A stretch of 64,000 nt of DNA from Symsagittifera roscoffensis (taxonomy: Eukaryota; Xenacoelomorpha; Acoela; Convolutidae): the NCBI RefSeq assembly GCF_963678635.1, contig NC_087065.1, positions 10,497,579-10,561,578 of the forward strand, in the 5' to 3' direction. The position numbers and the translations under genes are program-made. Under the pieces are notes generated by a model. It was given only the letters and a program-made list of their open reading frames with translations. It had not been told where the DNA came from and did no database searches. Positions within the stretch are counted from its first letter, which is position 1. Each line of letters begins with the position of its first letter. Of the stretch, positions 11,202-21,820 are shown in pieces.

Positions 11202-12540
11202 TACTACAAAGTCAGCAAACGTCAACGAGCTTCAAAATATCAAGTTCCGAAAAACCAAAATTTGAGGCTGTTGCCGTACACTCATGATCGACAATGACGT
11301 AAGAATCATTTGAAAAATTGATTGTTTTGTTGTTGAGACCTGCGATCGGTTCATCATCTTTTCAAAAATTAGTTGAACAGGATTGGTCCATTTTTGAATG
11401 ACGAGCTTTGCCAGTGAAAGCGCTGAAAAACAAATTGAGTAAAGTTAGCTCGATGAAAATTGTAGTCTCAGAACAAAAAAATTGAAGAAAAAACGGTAAG
11501 ATGAGAAAACCTCCTAACCACACGCGAGAAGTTTGTGATAGCGATAACTTCAGAGGAGCCAGTAAACAAAAAAATGAGCCGCCAAAAATTTTTTGGGATG
11601 TACAAGTTTGAAAAAATTAGCCGCTTTGCTTGAGTAGAGTTACCCTTGCAAATCAGTTCACTGAAATGCTTAAGGAGAAAGTTGAATTTGTGAGAACACA
11701 TTTTTCCAATTTAATCAACTGATTGGCCAAGTTGTTTTTTAAACCCAAAAAAAAATAATTTGAAATTTTATAGAAACATTGTAACGCTCAAACTTCATGA
11801 CAGTTTTTGTACCTGATGATACCTTTCTTTCTGCTAAGTTTATAAGTTGAAAGATTTATCATATTCTTGATTTTGAAACATGATTATTTATCGGCTTATC
11901 ACATTTAGTCCTTTTCCTTCGAAGATTTCCGAGAAATTTGCGATTGAACAATTTGAAAATTATTAAATGATTCGTACCTTTTTAACAACAAGCAACCTAT
12001 CTACCGCATTAATGGCTATTTTCTCCTCCCTGTTTTGACCATTTCAATTTTGAACTTTTCTCACAAGATCCTAAAAACCAAAGTTTTCCTTTATTCACGA
12101 TTTTTCAGCTGCCTTTGACAATTTAAATCTCGTAAACTCCTCTGAAAATTGATTCAAGAGTTTTTCTCTCGGAACTAGGCCTGAATGTGTTGACATTGCT
12201 TAATAGTCTCGACTTCAATTTTCATAAACGTCATGGCATGAAAAACTCAGTCACATTGACTTGTTATTTTCATTAATTTGGTCCTGGAATTTTGTTTGTC
12301 TGCCGTATTTTTTCCTTAGATTCTGCAGATTTTTGTTCTCTCGGCATTCGATTGTTGCAATTGCTTCTGCTGTGAGTTCTGCAAAACTCCAATCTAATCA
12401 GTGAAGTTTAGCAAGACTAATGCTAAACTTTTTCTTTCATGGCCAAGTAAAACAAGTGATTGGCATCACAGAGCTCATCAATTTCAATAACAAGCTAAAT
12501 CACATTAACCGATCTACCTCAGAACCAAAACGAGGCAGAA
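11202..12540. other. Internal partial duplication of unit A, no gene
   Basis: Sequence at 10356-10980 recurs in pieces at 11202-11350 and 11938-12420, with about 590 bp (11350-11938) of extra sequence in the second copy. Unit B has the same arrangement, so this rearrangement predates the 10.5-kb duplication. No coding resemblance was seen. Confidence 0.55.
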
Positions 12541-12585
12541 ATATGGTCAGCCGACCCGGACTCGAACCATTTATTCGGCACACGG
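12541..12585 (-). repeat. tRNA-like 3' fragment (SINE-type), unit A
   Basis: On the minus strand the B-box GGTTCGAGTCC (12558-12568) is followed by a T-arm/acceptor-like end, and a non-tRNA tail continues to about 12420. It abuts the reverse transcriptase remnant. Relative to unit B, about 10 bases just before the B-box are missing. No clear A-box is present, so this is a truncated tRNA-derived piece and not a tRNA gene. Confidence 0.5.
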
Positions 12586-14016
12586 GGGGTTCGCCTTCAT
12601 GCGCCATTTTTGCCATGCAAAAAACAGCAAGTTTTAATATATCCTCATACCCTGAGGCCGCATCACTCGTAAATGAAAAATTTTACTTGGACGATTACTT
12701 GGATCCGTACGAGGACGTTACCCGTGCAATTATGATTAGTCGCGATTCGGTTTCGTTAATTTAGTTGGGGGTATTTAATTTGACTAAAATAAAATTGTTG
12801 GTAATGCTGATATAATAACTTTAGCAATGAACGCCGAGGTTTGAGAAACACCTTTTTTAATCGTCAAAGAAAAATATAAGTGGGGCAATTTTAAAGACAC
12901 ATTGGTTGTTAGCAGGGGTGTAGATTGTCCTCTTGATAAGGCAATAACTCAAGGAACCATCTTGATTTTTGTCTCTTCTGTGTTTGATCATGTTTGGTTA
13001 GTAAACCCATACACAGTTAGAGCTCGTCTTTTGCTTTAAGATATTTGCACAAAACTCGAACACCTTTCATCTTTGCTAAAGCTCGCGTCGCTCCGATCGA
13101 AGCAGTATCTATATGTAAGCTAGAGCTTCAAGCTGCTCTGCTCGCCACACGACTGAAAGATGATCAGCTGAAAGCACCTACGCTTAAGGCTAATCATCTC
13201 TACATGATGACAGATAGAACTACGGTTTCCAGTGGCTAAGCGCCAATGACAAATAACCCGTTTTTTTCCTAACCGTGTCAGCTGAATCCTTGAATCGACC
13301 ATTGTTGATGACTGGCATAATATTTTGATGGGCGATAATCCAGCTGATACCGGTACACAGGGGATTTTTTGGAAGCTCTCAAGAATAGCAGCTGGTATTT
13401 TGTTCCGAGCTTTCTCGTGACTGTTGATTGGCCGTTTTTAGTTGATTATCGTGTGGTCAATAAACTTTTTCCAGAGGGTTTTTCCTGTGGTGTCGATATT
13501 TGTTTGGAGACATCATCTCCCTTCGTCGCCGATGGCACATCAAATACACATCCTGAATATGGATTCAATTGGGAAACGTTCAGTTCCTTTACGAGTTATA
13601 AAAGAGTCGTCGCGTTTCTGTTGAGGATGCTGCCTTCACATAAGCGTTTTCGCGGTACGGACCTACGGATCACCGACCCCTCTGAACTTGGTAGAGCGGA
13701 AAATAAACTAATTCATCTCGCTCAGATGGAATTCTTTCTTGTTAGTAAAAAACTCACCGCTGGCAAACTTATTAAAAACATTAAAATGATTGCCGTTTAT
13801 TCTCCATTTATTGGTCTCGCTGGTATATATCGCTTCACCGACTGGTTTGATCGCTTAGTGAATACCGAGTTTCATACTATGCACCAAATATTACTCGACG
13901 CCCGTCATACCATAGTTCGCTTGTTGGTCCGAAGCCTCCACCATAAGTTTTTGTCATCAAAGTGTGGACTAAAATTGTCTATATGCAAGAATAGATGGTC
14001 AAGAGGACTATTCTAA
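12586..14016 (+). pseudogene. BEL/Pao retrotransposon pol remnant (RT end, RNase H, integrase start), unit A
   Basis: Broken frames line up in the order of a BEL/Pao polyprotein. At 12586-12764 is the reverse transcriptase catalytic end, with FYLDDYLD preceded by an AMQKTA motif. At about 12895-13045, with a stop, is the connection typified by VSSVFD and NPYTVRARLLL. At 13045-13239 is the RNase H start (AKARVAPIEAV, then LELQAALLATRL, then a Thr-Asp-Arg-Thr-Thr-Val site). At 13330-14016 are a NPAD-type motif, NSSW and the integrase zinc-binding lead-in HTIVRLLVRSLHHK. Stops and frameshifts separate the pieces. No LTRs, gag or integrase core were found. Family motifs are from knowledge of BEL/Pao; the remnant is clearly dead. 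Confidence 0.85.
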
Positions 14017-15421
14017 ATGAAATAAAACTAATTAGACTATTCCAGCGTAGTTTCGACCCACCTACCTAACTATGTTATAATATACTAAAAGGTGACACCC
14101 TATTTTTACCATTTCTCTCTCCAACTCGGTTAAGACTTGGTTAAATCTGACCTCCACAAAAGAGCAATTTGTCGAAAGTACATTAACGGTTTTTGTGGCT
14201 AGCTTGCATCAATTTTGCTCGTTTTTGAGGCAGATTATTGGTGTTTATGACGTTATATTCGGATGAAATTTATCAATAATGCCGACGAACTTTGTTTTGC
14301 CGAGACTTTTCGGTGACTTTTCGGTTTTAAATTTATCCATTTAAGCTAAGCATCAACTGGATATATCTCAAATTGAAAAAGCTGCTTTGATTTATTGACA
14401 GCAAGAAATTGAGACAAAAGATTTTAAAAAGAAATACTTTATGAATTTATTTTGTGACATGATGTTTTAAGTTTTTTTCCATATCATGTCCAAATTAAAG
14501 ACGTCAAATTTAAACAACAAAAGATAACTCAACCACACAGGTTTGCAAAAACCATCAATTGGGAGGCAAGCAACAAGCAAATGTTTTATTTAACTTTTAA
14601 AAACTTAGTTTCCTTACATATGTTCATACTATGGATATCAAAACCGAAGATTATGAGACAAAAATTTTTCAAAAAAATTTGTGTTTTTTTTCTATTTTAG
14701 GAGCGCTACCAAAAATGTGACAGGTGTCTCTTCTTGATGCATACTTTACTAGGTTAAAAGCCTCAAAAACAAATAAAAAATAGGGTTTTATTGGATGAAA
14801 CAGTAACAGTAACAAAGCAACGTTATAAAAATTAAGCTCTACATTGTTCAAAAACCAAAACGGTTTTTTAAATTAATCGAAATTTGTAAAACTCTCCTAG
14901 CTCCGTTTTGATACGAGGGCAATCGAAACTGTTGAAAATGCGTCTTTCATGTCGACTTATTTTTTGGTGAAAACTGTTGAGAAAAGTTTTCAGCTATAAA
15001 AACTATTATCTTCAAAAAAACATCTGGACATGAACTATATAACATAAGAAGTTTGGCAATCGAAGAACGGCTTTGAGGGGGAGGGGGGGACGTCAACTTG
15101 ATCCAATAAATTGCCTAAAAAGAGGTAAAAAAGACTATCAGTTATCATTTACTTGCGATTCTTTTTTGTCCCAATTCTGCGCAGCAAGTAGTTGAAGGTC
15201 AGCGAGAGAAAAACAGCAAAAACAATCAGAGCGATTATATGACTTTTTATTGCTTCATAAATTGTCAAAATGGTATAGATCGTTAGCTGCTAGATCATCC
15301 CACGCAATTCATGAATCGGCAGGTGTTTTTTTATCGCTTTTATTGAATACGTGTATAAAAAAATAGGTTGCCAGTCGAATGATTAGATTTCTAGTCTCCT
15401 GTTGTAGGATATGTCCCTAAA
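14017..15421. other. Unit A, no gene recognised
   Basis: Highly similar to 24623-26040 in unit B. No coding resemblance, LTR or terminal repeat was identified. A short poly-G tract is present at about 15076-15090. Confidence 0.4.
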
Positions 15422-16084
15422 GTTCCGACTGCCTTTTATAGTCTATATAGCATAAAATTAAGAAGACTAAGAAGCATGCCTCAAACTGATTTGGAACGAT
15501 TTTCAAGACGGATTAAATCTCCCCTCACGCATCAAATTAATGGCGTGAAATATATCGCGCGTTAATTGTCCCCAATTGGCAAAATGGCAATCTTTAAACC
15601 GCTGTAATTTTACGAAAAATTATCAAAAGTAAAATGTTTTTTTTTTCAAATTTAAGCTCAAGACAACAATACCTTTTGAACCTTTTGAATGATATCAAAA
15701 AAAAACACGTCAAAAATGGCCACCCGGGTCGAGATCCCGCTCAAAAACCGCTCAAGATTTGAGCGGTTTGAGCGGTTTCCCAGCAAAATTTGAGCGGTTT
15801 GATTGGTTTGGGCGATTTTTTTTGGAAAAACGGCTCAAACCGCTCAAATCTTGCTTAAAAAACCGCTCAAAAACCGCTCATTTCTTGCGGTGATTTCTGA
15901 ACGGTTTTTCAAGCAAGATTTGAGCGGTTTTTGAGCGGTTTTTGAGCGGTTTTTGAGCGGTCTTCCCGGGTCGAGGTCCCAGACTCAACGTTTCTCTTCT
16001 CTGCAAAACTCGAACGAACACGTTCATCCAGGGGCGACCAATATGTAGTAATTTTCCAAAAAGTGCCCAAAAACAGCCTTTTTG

Positions 16085-16520
16085 ACCAGCTCTTCACGTC
16101 AACAACCCCACCCCCCCCGCCCCAACTTACCTCCCCCCCGCCAACGTACTCCCTCCCCCCAACGTACCCCCTCAACGTATCCAACATCCAACAAACCCCC
16201 CCCCCCCACCAACGTACCCCCCCCCCCCCCGCCAACGTACTCCCTCCCCCCAACGTACCCCCTCAACGTATCCAACATCCAACAAACCCCCCATAAACGT
16301 ACCCCCCCCCCCCCAACGTACCCCCCCTCAACGTACCCCCCGACCCACAACGTAACCCCCTCACGTTAAACCATCCCCCCACGAAACCCCCAACCACGAC
16401 GTGCCCCCTCTCTCTCTAGTTAGGGGACATCTAACTCTAGTAAGGGACATCAACTCTAGTAAGAGGTGAGGGGGGACATCAACTCTAGTAAGAGGTGGGG
16501 GGGGGGGGGGGGGGGGGGGT
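16085..16520. repeat. Strand-skewed C-rich then G-rich minisatellite inside FB1
   Basis: At 16101-16400 the plus strand is dominated by C-tracts separated by CAACGTA words. At 16430-16500, CTCTAGTAAG words recur with GGGGACATCA, ending in a run of about 22 G (16498-16519). ORFs read from this block are low-complexity artefacts. Confidence 0.85.
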
Positions 16521-16662
16521 TGGTGTGCGATCTTATAATCGATTATTTTTGTTATTTTGTAGAGACTGACAATAAAAATCCGGAAAGTATATTTGTTGTG
16601 CATGTCTAAAACATTGAACATATTCAGTAGAACAAATACAGCGAATATTAAGCTTCCAGCAA

Positions 16663-16735
16663 GTCAGCATAGCCTAACGGATAAGGCGTCTGACTTCGAA
16701 TCAGAAGATTGCGGGTTCGAATCCCTCTGTGGTCG
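16663..16735 (+). tRNA. tRNA-Arg (anticodon TCG), partly decayed
   Basis: A 73-nt cloverleaf: D stem GCCT/AGGC, anticodon stem TCTGA/TCAGA with loop CTTCGAA and anticodon TCG at 16696-16698, 5-nt variable loop, and T loop TTCGAAT. A-box TAGCCTAACGG and B-box GGTTCGAATCC are intact, so RNA polymerase III could transcribe it. The acceptor stem has two mismatches (positions 2-71 T/T and 4-69 A/G) and the T stem one (50-64 C/T), which suggests decay or a need for editing. It lies in the interior of foldback element FB1, which is missing from the sister duplication, so it arrived there by transposition. Confidence 0.85.
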
Positions 16736-16737
16736 AC

Positions 16738-16742
16738 TTTTT
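16738..16742 (+). terminator. Pol III-type T5 terminator after the tRNA
   Basis: TTTTT begins 2 nt after the discriminator base, the usual RNA polymerase III stop. It fits the intact internal promoter of the tRNA. Confidence 0.6.
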
Positions 16743-16990
16743 ATTATTAAATCTTGCGCGGTTTTTGAGCGGTTTTTGAGGGTTTTTTTAGATAAACCGC
16801 TCAAAACCGTTCAAATCTTGCGCGGTTTTTTTAGATAAACCGTTCAAAAACCGGTCAAACCGCTCATTTTGAAGCAAGATTTTGAGCGTAATTGTCTAAA
16901 AAAACCGCTCAAACCGCTCAAATCTTGCTTCAAATTAGGTGAAAAATCTCGACTCGGGCAGTGAAAAAGTCGAAATTTTTCTCGTTGTAA

Positions 16991-17854
16991 TCAAACAAAA
17001 TTGAGTGTTTTTGGACGTATATTTTGAGTTCAACTTTTCCATTAATATATTTAGGAGCATAGGTTAAATTAAACTCATAGGTTAAATTAAAATTGATATA
17101 TATATATTTTTTTCAATTTGCTTTCGTCAAAATTCACTCTTTGTGGTCTCAATTTTCGATTGCATCTTTTCAAGCGTTGTGAGTTTTGTTAATTAAATTT
17201 GTTCATGCGCAGATCAAAATTACGGGGTCCCAACACCCTGCCCGAGATACTCCTTGGTGTTTTGATGTCCAGTCTTAGTCATAATTATTCACAATTTTTT
17301 TTCGCAAACTACTACATACGAATGAAACTATCATTGCATTTGAATTCTCGGAAAAAATAGCTTCAATTTTTTCTGATGTGAGAAACCAAGAGCAAAGTAT
17401 TTTCAATTTTTTTCTAGATATAATAACAGGGGTGCAAGATAGCTTCGATTGTTGAACAAAAAATTGAAATCGAACTCATTGTTGCTTAGACAGAGTTGTT
17501 ACTTATTAGATAATCATTCTTTGACTTTTGAAGATCTTTGCAAGCGTTTTTGATAGCACTCGAATGATTCATTTTGGTCTGGGTTTTTCTGGTTTTTTTA
17601 TCAACTTTTCAAAAAGTTGGCGGAAAAATAACTTTTTTTAACAGTAAGTCTGGATACATTTGATTTTATACTTTTCTATAAATTGTTTAAACAGAAAGAT
17701 ATCATTGCATTCGTCTTTCAAAAACCACATTGTAGTTTCAGACAGAATTTGTTGTTTGCTTTTTGTCTTAGGGCTGTGCAATTTTTTCTCGCGTTAAACG
17801 GTTTTGAAGATGATCAATTTCTTCTGCTCCTTTGATACAGTTGCACAATCTAAT
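16991..17854. other. Unit A tail, no gene recognised
   Basis: Similar to about 26900-27740 of unit B. Open stretches near 17600-17840 correspond to a 98-codon frame in unit B at 27428-27724, but the frame is broken here and no product is recognised. Confidence 0.4.
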
Positions 17855-18290
17855 GTTCCGACTGCCTCTCAAGGTATATGGAGCAGTAAAAAATGAAAAA
17901 ACTAAATGTAATAAGCAAACAAAAATGAAATTTTTTTAAATCAAATTTGAGATTTTTTGTGAAATTCAAGTTGCCATTTAAAGTACAAAGTGATAGATTT
18001 CGCTCCTAGTATAAAATCAATTACGACAAATAAGCTTCCTTGAAACAATTAGGAACGATTTCTAAGACGGACTAAATCTCTGCTTGCGCGTTAATAGCGC
18101 GAAATATATCCGGCGTTAAATGTCCCAAATTGGCCAAAATGGCAATCTTTAAACCCCCATAATTTTACAAAAATTGATCACAGGTAGAATATCGTTTCAA
18201 ACTTAAGCTCAGGACAACAATAAATTTTGAATGATATAAAAAATCCCGTCAAAAATAGCTAATTAAAAAGTGGACATTTGTCTGAAGAAA
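17855..18290 (-). mobile_element. HR rolling-circle-like element, reverse, truncated both sides
   Basis: Starts at GTTCCGACTGCC (the internal 3' inverted repeat) without the terminal hairpin, and ends at TTTGTCTGAAGAAAAAA, where unit B begins. The unit B counterpart is full length. Confidence 0.7.
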
Positions 18291-18984
18291 AAATCCTGTT
18301 TGTCTTGTGTTTCAGAGTTTTGAAAGTTACTTTTTTTGAAAATTGTGTTTTTTTTTTCATCAATAGAACCATAGGATAGCTTAAGTTTTATACATATTAC
18401 GCTCCATTACCCAGCAAAAATTCAAATAATTCAAGTTAAACAAAAAATTTTTTCGGGCTTCTGGCTGGCTTCAAAGATTGGCTTCATTAGAATAGTTTTA
18501 GTGTGAAGGCAAGTGCTTCCTGTTTTGTCAATTATTTGCTCTTTTTTATTGAATTTTGTAGTTTTGGTTTAAATAATTTTTGTTTGTATGTAATTGTTTC
18601 GTAGCAATTTTTTGATGCTGATTTTTTCGTTGCCCAAAAAATTGCTGAAATTTGATGTTAGGAACATATGTAGGCCTTCTCTTGGCGTTCCTGTATAGGA
18701 TCAGCAAATATGCTGGTGTAGTTGAGTGCACATTAAACCCTCGTATATACTGCATTTTTTTTTTGCTATTTGCAACTGTATTACAGTCTTGCTAGCAAAA
18801 ACTCAGAAAAAAGTTAGATCTTAAATCAATATAGTTTTAGCTTGGAGGTAAGTGCTTGCTGTTTGTCTTATAGTTGCTCTGTTCATTTGATGACTGTTGA
18901 TGTGATTTAAATGTTTGTTGTTTCAATCTGATTGTTTAACAGCCTTTTTTTATAATGGCCATATTTTTGTTGCCCAAAAATTTT

Positions 18985-19325
18985 AGCTTTATTGTTCGAT
19001 TTCATATTTCGACTGTGTTCGATTTTATGTTTCGCTTTTTGTTCGATTTTATACTTCGACTTTGCGTTTGACTTTATGTTTCGACCGACTCGACTTTATT
19101 TCGATTTTGAGTTCGACTATAAGGTTTTCTCGACTTTGACTTAGGATTCTGACATGTGTTCGACCCGCCTCGGTGAAAACATAAATGGCAAACCGCGACC
19201 CGGACCCGGTTTTTTTGACCCTAGTTCGACCAAACCGACTGAAATTCAGTACGATGCTTTGACAATGAGACAGAAATCAGGTTTGTATTTTCGGTTTGAT
19301 CATTATTCGACCAGTTCGACCCGGG
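18985..19325. repeat. TTCGAC-rich degenerate repeat (unit B)
   Basis: Counterpart of 8345-8750, shortened in the C-rich part. Confidence 0.65.
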
Positions 19326-20821
19326 GTGATGGGTATTACCATAACCGCCAGAGTTGAAAATTGAGCCAATTAGGAGTCATAGGAATATTCTTATGAGTTT
19401 ACTGCTGAAGAGAAGACATCCTAATATTGTTTGAAAAAATGGACTCGATAAAAAACGATAGGTTATGAGCTATAACTCAGATGCTCTAAAGAGACGAAAA
19501 TCATTCAGAGAGCCAGGAGGCATGGCGATAAATCCGAGATTTTTTAAATCCAAAAATTACTTCAACCTCCTAAGTGCAAATGCTGTTGTTTAGTTGCAGT
19601 TAAAACTGTGCCTTTCATGAATTCACGTATTACTGCACTTCGATTGCTTAGAATCTAATAACAACGAGAATTGGATTGAAAAAAGTTTCGTCAAATTGTA
19701 TCAATGTGAGTTCAAAAATACAAACAAAAATTGTGTCAGATAACTATACAATTTGGCCTCAGCATGCTTTTGTGAACATTTCTTGATTGAATGATGATGC
19801 CCAGGATTTTACGATATATTCCAAGATAACAATTGTTCCTGTAAATCAAATAATTCGATTTAGAAAGGTCTGAAGAAAGGTCTGTTTTGGCACAAAAAAC
19901 GATCATCCGATGGGTCTCACAGTGCATTTTGTCCATCATTACAAAATGAATCGGAAACCAGATGCATTTTCAAAATTGAGTGTTGGATTCGAAGAAAAAA
20001 ATTGGATATTTTTCTAGTCCTCCACGCTAAACATATTTGTTTCTTGTCCGCAGTAGTTTTAGGAGCTACATTGTAGGGAAATTGATCTTTTCTTACCCTT
20101 GCTGTTTAGTTTTGATTTTTATGTAAAAAAAATAACTTCATTTCGCATAGTTTAGCTATAAGATCTAAAAATTTGTCTAGCTTAAGTTTTTTTTTTGTTC
20201 ATCAGCTGTCAAATGGGAAGGAACATTCAGCAGTTCAATGAAGCCAATGAAACAAGGCTTTCAACTTGTGTAATTTTCCAAAAATTCATTAGGCTCAGTG
20301 ACATTAACAGTAAACCCGTCTTGGTTTCTGAATCAAGCATCAATACGTTCTTCTTCTTAAGAGAACACTTTGGAAGGAAATTTTTCAAGTCAGGTCATTT
20401 ACACAACTATGAGTATTCATTTGATATATTCTGCTGCAGAACAAAAAGTCTGGTGAAATATTAGAGAAATACTTACTTATCTTATGTCTGATAATGAAGC
20501 TTTTATGGTATACGTAAGAAGAGTATGTTTTTGCCCTTTAACACATGTTCTTTCACGACAAGGCGTGACCCGTACCTTACAAAAACTTAGAAACCATATC
20601 TGAGCATCTTAAAATCTTGCCTATTTCAGATCTTGTCCAGACATGGTGCATGTTTCGTTTGGACATGGACATGTCTGAATCAGAGTCAAATGAAAAATGA
20701 AATATTAAAACTCATGAAAGAAAAAAGAAAAAAATATGCATAGTTTCGCGCATTTTTCCGGGCTCTTTCACAATTTTCCGGCATCTTTCCCTGAGAAAGA
20801 GCAAAAACATACTCTTCAACA
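19326..20821. other. Unit B, no gene recognised
   Basis: Counterpart of 8751-10248 with small indels; nothing coding identified. Confidence 0.4.
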
Positions 20822-20928
20822 ATTAGAACAAAGCTGAAGACGCCTCGGGCAAAAGAGCCGCACTCGGGCACTTCGTGCCCTCAGACCGGGCAGTTTTTCC
20901 GTCGGGCATCTTTCAACTATGTTCTAAC
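20822..20928. repeat. 107-bp hairpin repeat, copy 3
   Basis: Unit B counterpart of copy 1; outer arms ATTAGAACA/TGTTCTAAC and inner GGGCACTTCGTGCCC. Confidence 0.7.
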
Positions 20929-21713
20929 TACCTCAAAGTCAGCAAACGTCAACGAGCTTTAAAATATGAAGTTTCGAAAAACCAAAATTTGAGGCTGTTG
21001 CCGTACACTCATGATCGACAATGACGTAAGAATCATATGAAAAATTGATTGTTTTGTTGAGACCTGCGATCGGTCCATGCGATTGAACAATTTGAAAATT
21101 ATTAAATGATTCGTACCTATTTAACAACAAACAACCTATCTAACGCATTAATGGCTATTTTCTCCTCCCTGTTTTGACGCTTTCACTTTTGAACTTTTCT
21201 CACAAGATCCTAAAAACCAAAGCTTTCCTTTATTCACGATTTTTCAGCTGCCTTTGACAGTTTAAATCTCGAAAACTCCTCTGAAAAATGATTCAAGACT
21301 TTTTCTCTCGGAAAAGGCCTGAATGTGTTGACATTGCTTACTAGTCTCGGCTTCAATTTTCATGAAAGTCATGGCATCAAAAACTCAGTCACATTGACTT
21401 GTTATTATCATCTGAAGCGCATTTGGTCCTGGAATTTTGTTTGTCTGCCGTATTTTTTCCTTAGATTCTGCAGATTTTTGTTCTCTCGGCATTCGATTGT
21501 TGCAATTGTTTCTACTGTGGGTTCTGCAAAACTAATTAGTGAAGTTCAGCAAGACGAATGCTATAATTTTTCTTGGCACCTTTCCGGCATCTTATTGTTT
21601 CTTGGCACCTTTCCAATCTAATTAGTGAAGTTCAGCAAGACTAATGCTATAATTTTTCTTGGCACCTTTCCGGCATCTTTCCCTCAGAAAGAGCAAAAAC
21701 ATACTCTTCAACA

Positions 21714-21820
21714 GTTAGAACATAGCTGAAGAGTCCTCGGGCAAAAAAGCCACACTCGGGCACTTCTTGCCCTCAGACCGGACAATTTTTCCGTCAGGCA
21801 TCTTTCAACTATGTTCTAAC
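21714..21820. repeat. 107-bp hairpin repeat, copy 4
   Basis: Unit B counterpart of copy 2. The inner hairpin has one change (GGGCACTTCTTGCCC). About 80 bp upstream (21533-21660) the adjoining sequence is itself duplicated. Confidence 0.7.

Larger units (their letters stand above)
15723..16958. mobile_element. Foldback element FB1 (1236 bp) with tRNA-Arg and C/G-rich cargo
   Basis: Ends are inverted: CCCGGGTCGAGAT at left and ATCTCGACTCGGG at right. Both ends are built from many direct and inverted GAGCGGTTT/AACCGCTC subrepeats (15723-15975 and 16750-16945). The matching site in unit B (26871-26880) reads GGCCAGTG without the element, while unit A has GGC-CA-[element]-CA-GTG. This defines the boundaries and a 2-bp CA duplication. 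The interior (15976-16749) carries a strand-skewed C/G minisatellite and a tRNA-Arg. No transposase was seen, so it is non-autonomous. Subterminal repeats and a short duplication would fit CACTA-like (CMC) elements; that placement is inference. Confidence 0.85.
15422..16990 (-). mobile_element. Rolling-circle-like element (family HR), unit A, reverse, interrupted by a foldback element
   Basis: The element's AGTCGGAAC-to-GACGG body reads in reverse from 15422 to 15722 and resumes at 16959. Its distal hairpin end is missing. The foldback element at 15723-16958 sits inside it. The unit B counterpart lacks the foldback but holds a different insertion. Confidence 0.65.
7679..18290 (+). repeat. Tandem segmental duplication, unit A (about 10.6 kb)
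   Basis: Sequence from about 7679 (CTTGTGTTTCAGAG at 7692) is repeated in the same order from about 18291. Shared content: a TTCGAC-rich array, hairpin repeats, an internal partial duplication, a tRNA-like fragment, a BEL/Pao pol remnant and two rolling-circle-like copies. Unit A alone carries the foldback insertion at 15723-16958. The breakpoint at about 18290 lies in a short GAAGAAAAAA stretch within a truncated rolling-circle-like element. Confidence 0.9.

Noticed and set aside
12585-12625. Possible A-box upstream of the tRNA-like B-box on the minus strand
   Set aside because: The same bases encode the reverse transcriptase motif AMQKTA region, so the resemblance is not tRNA-derived.
13369-14016. 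215-codon ORF as an independent host gene
   Set aside because: Its motifs match the integrase lead-in of BEL/Pao pol and the neighbouring frames supply RT and RNase H.
15909-16621. Several Pro-rich and Gly-rich ORFs on both strands
   Set aside because: Low-complexity reading of the C/G minisatellite and the GAGCGGTTT repeats.
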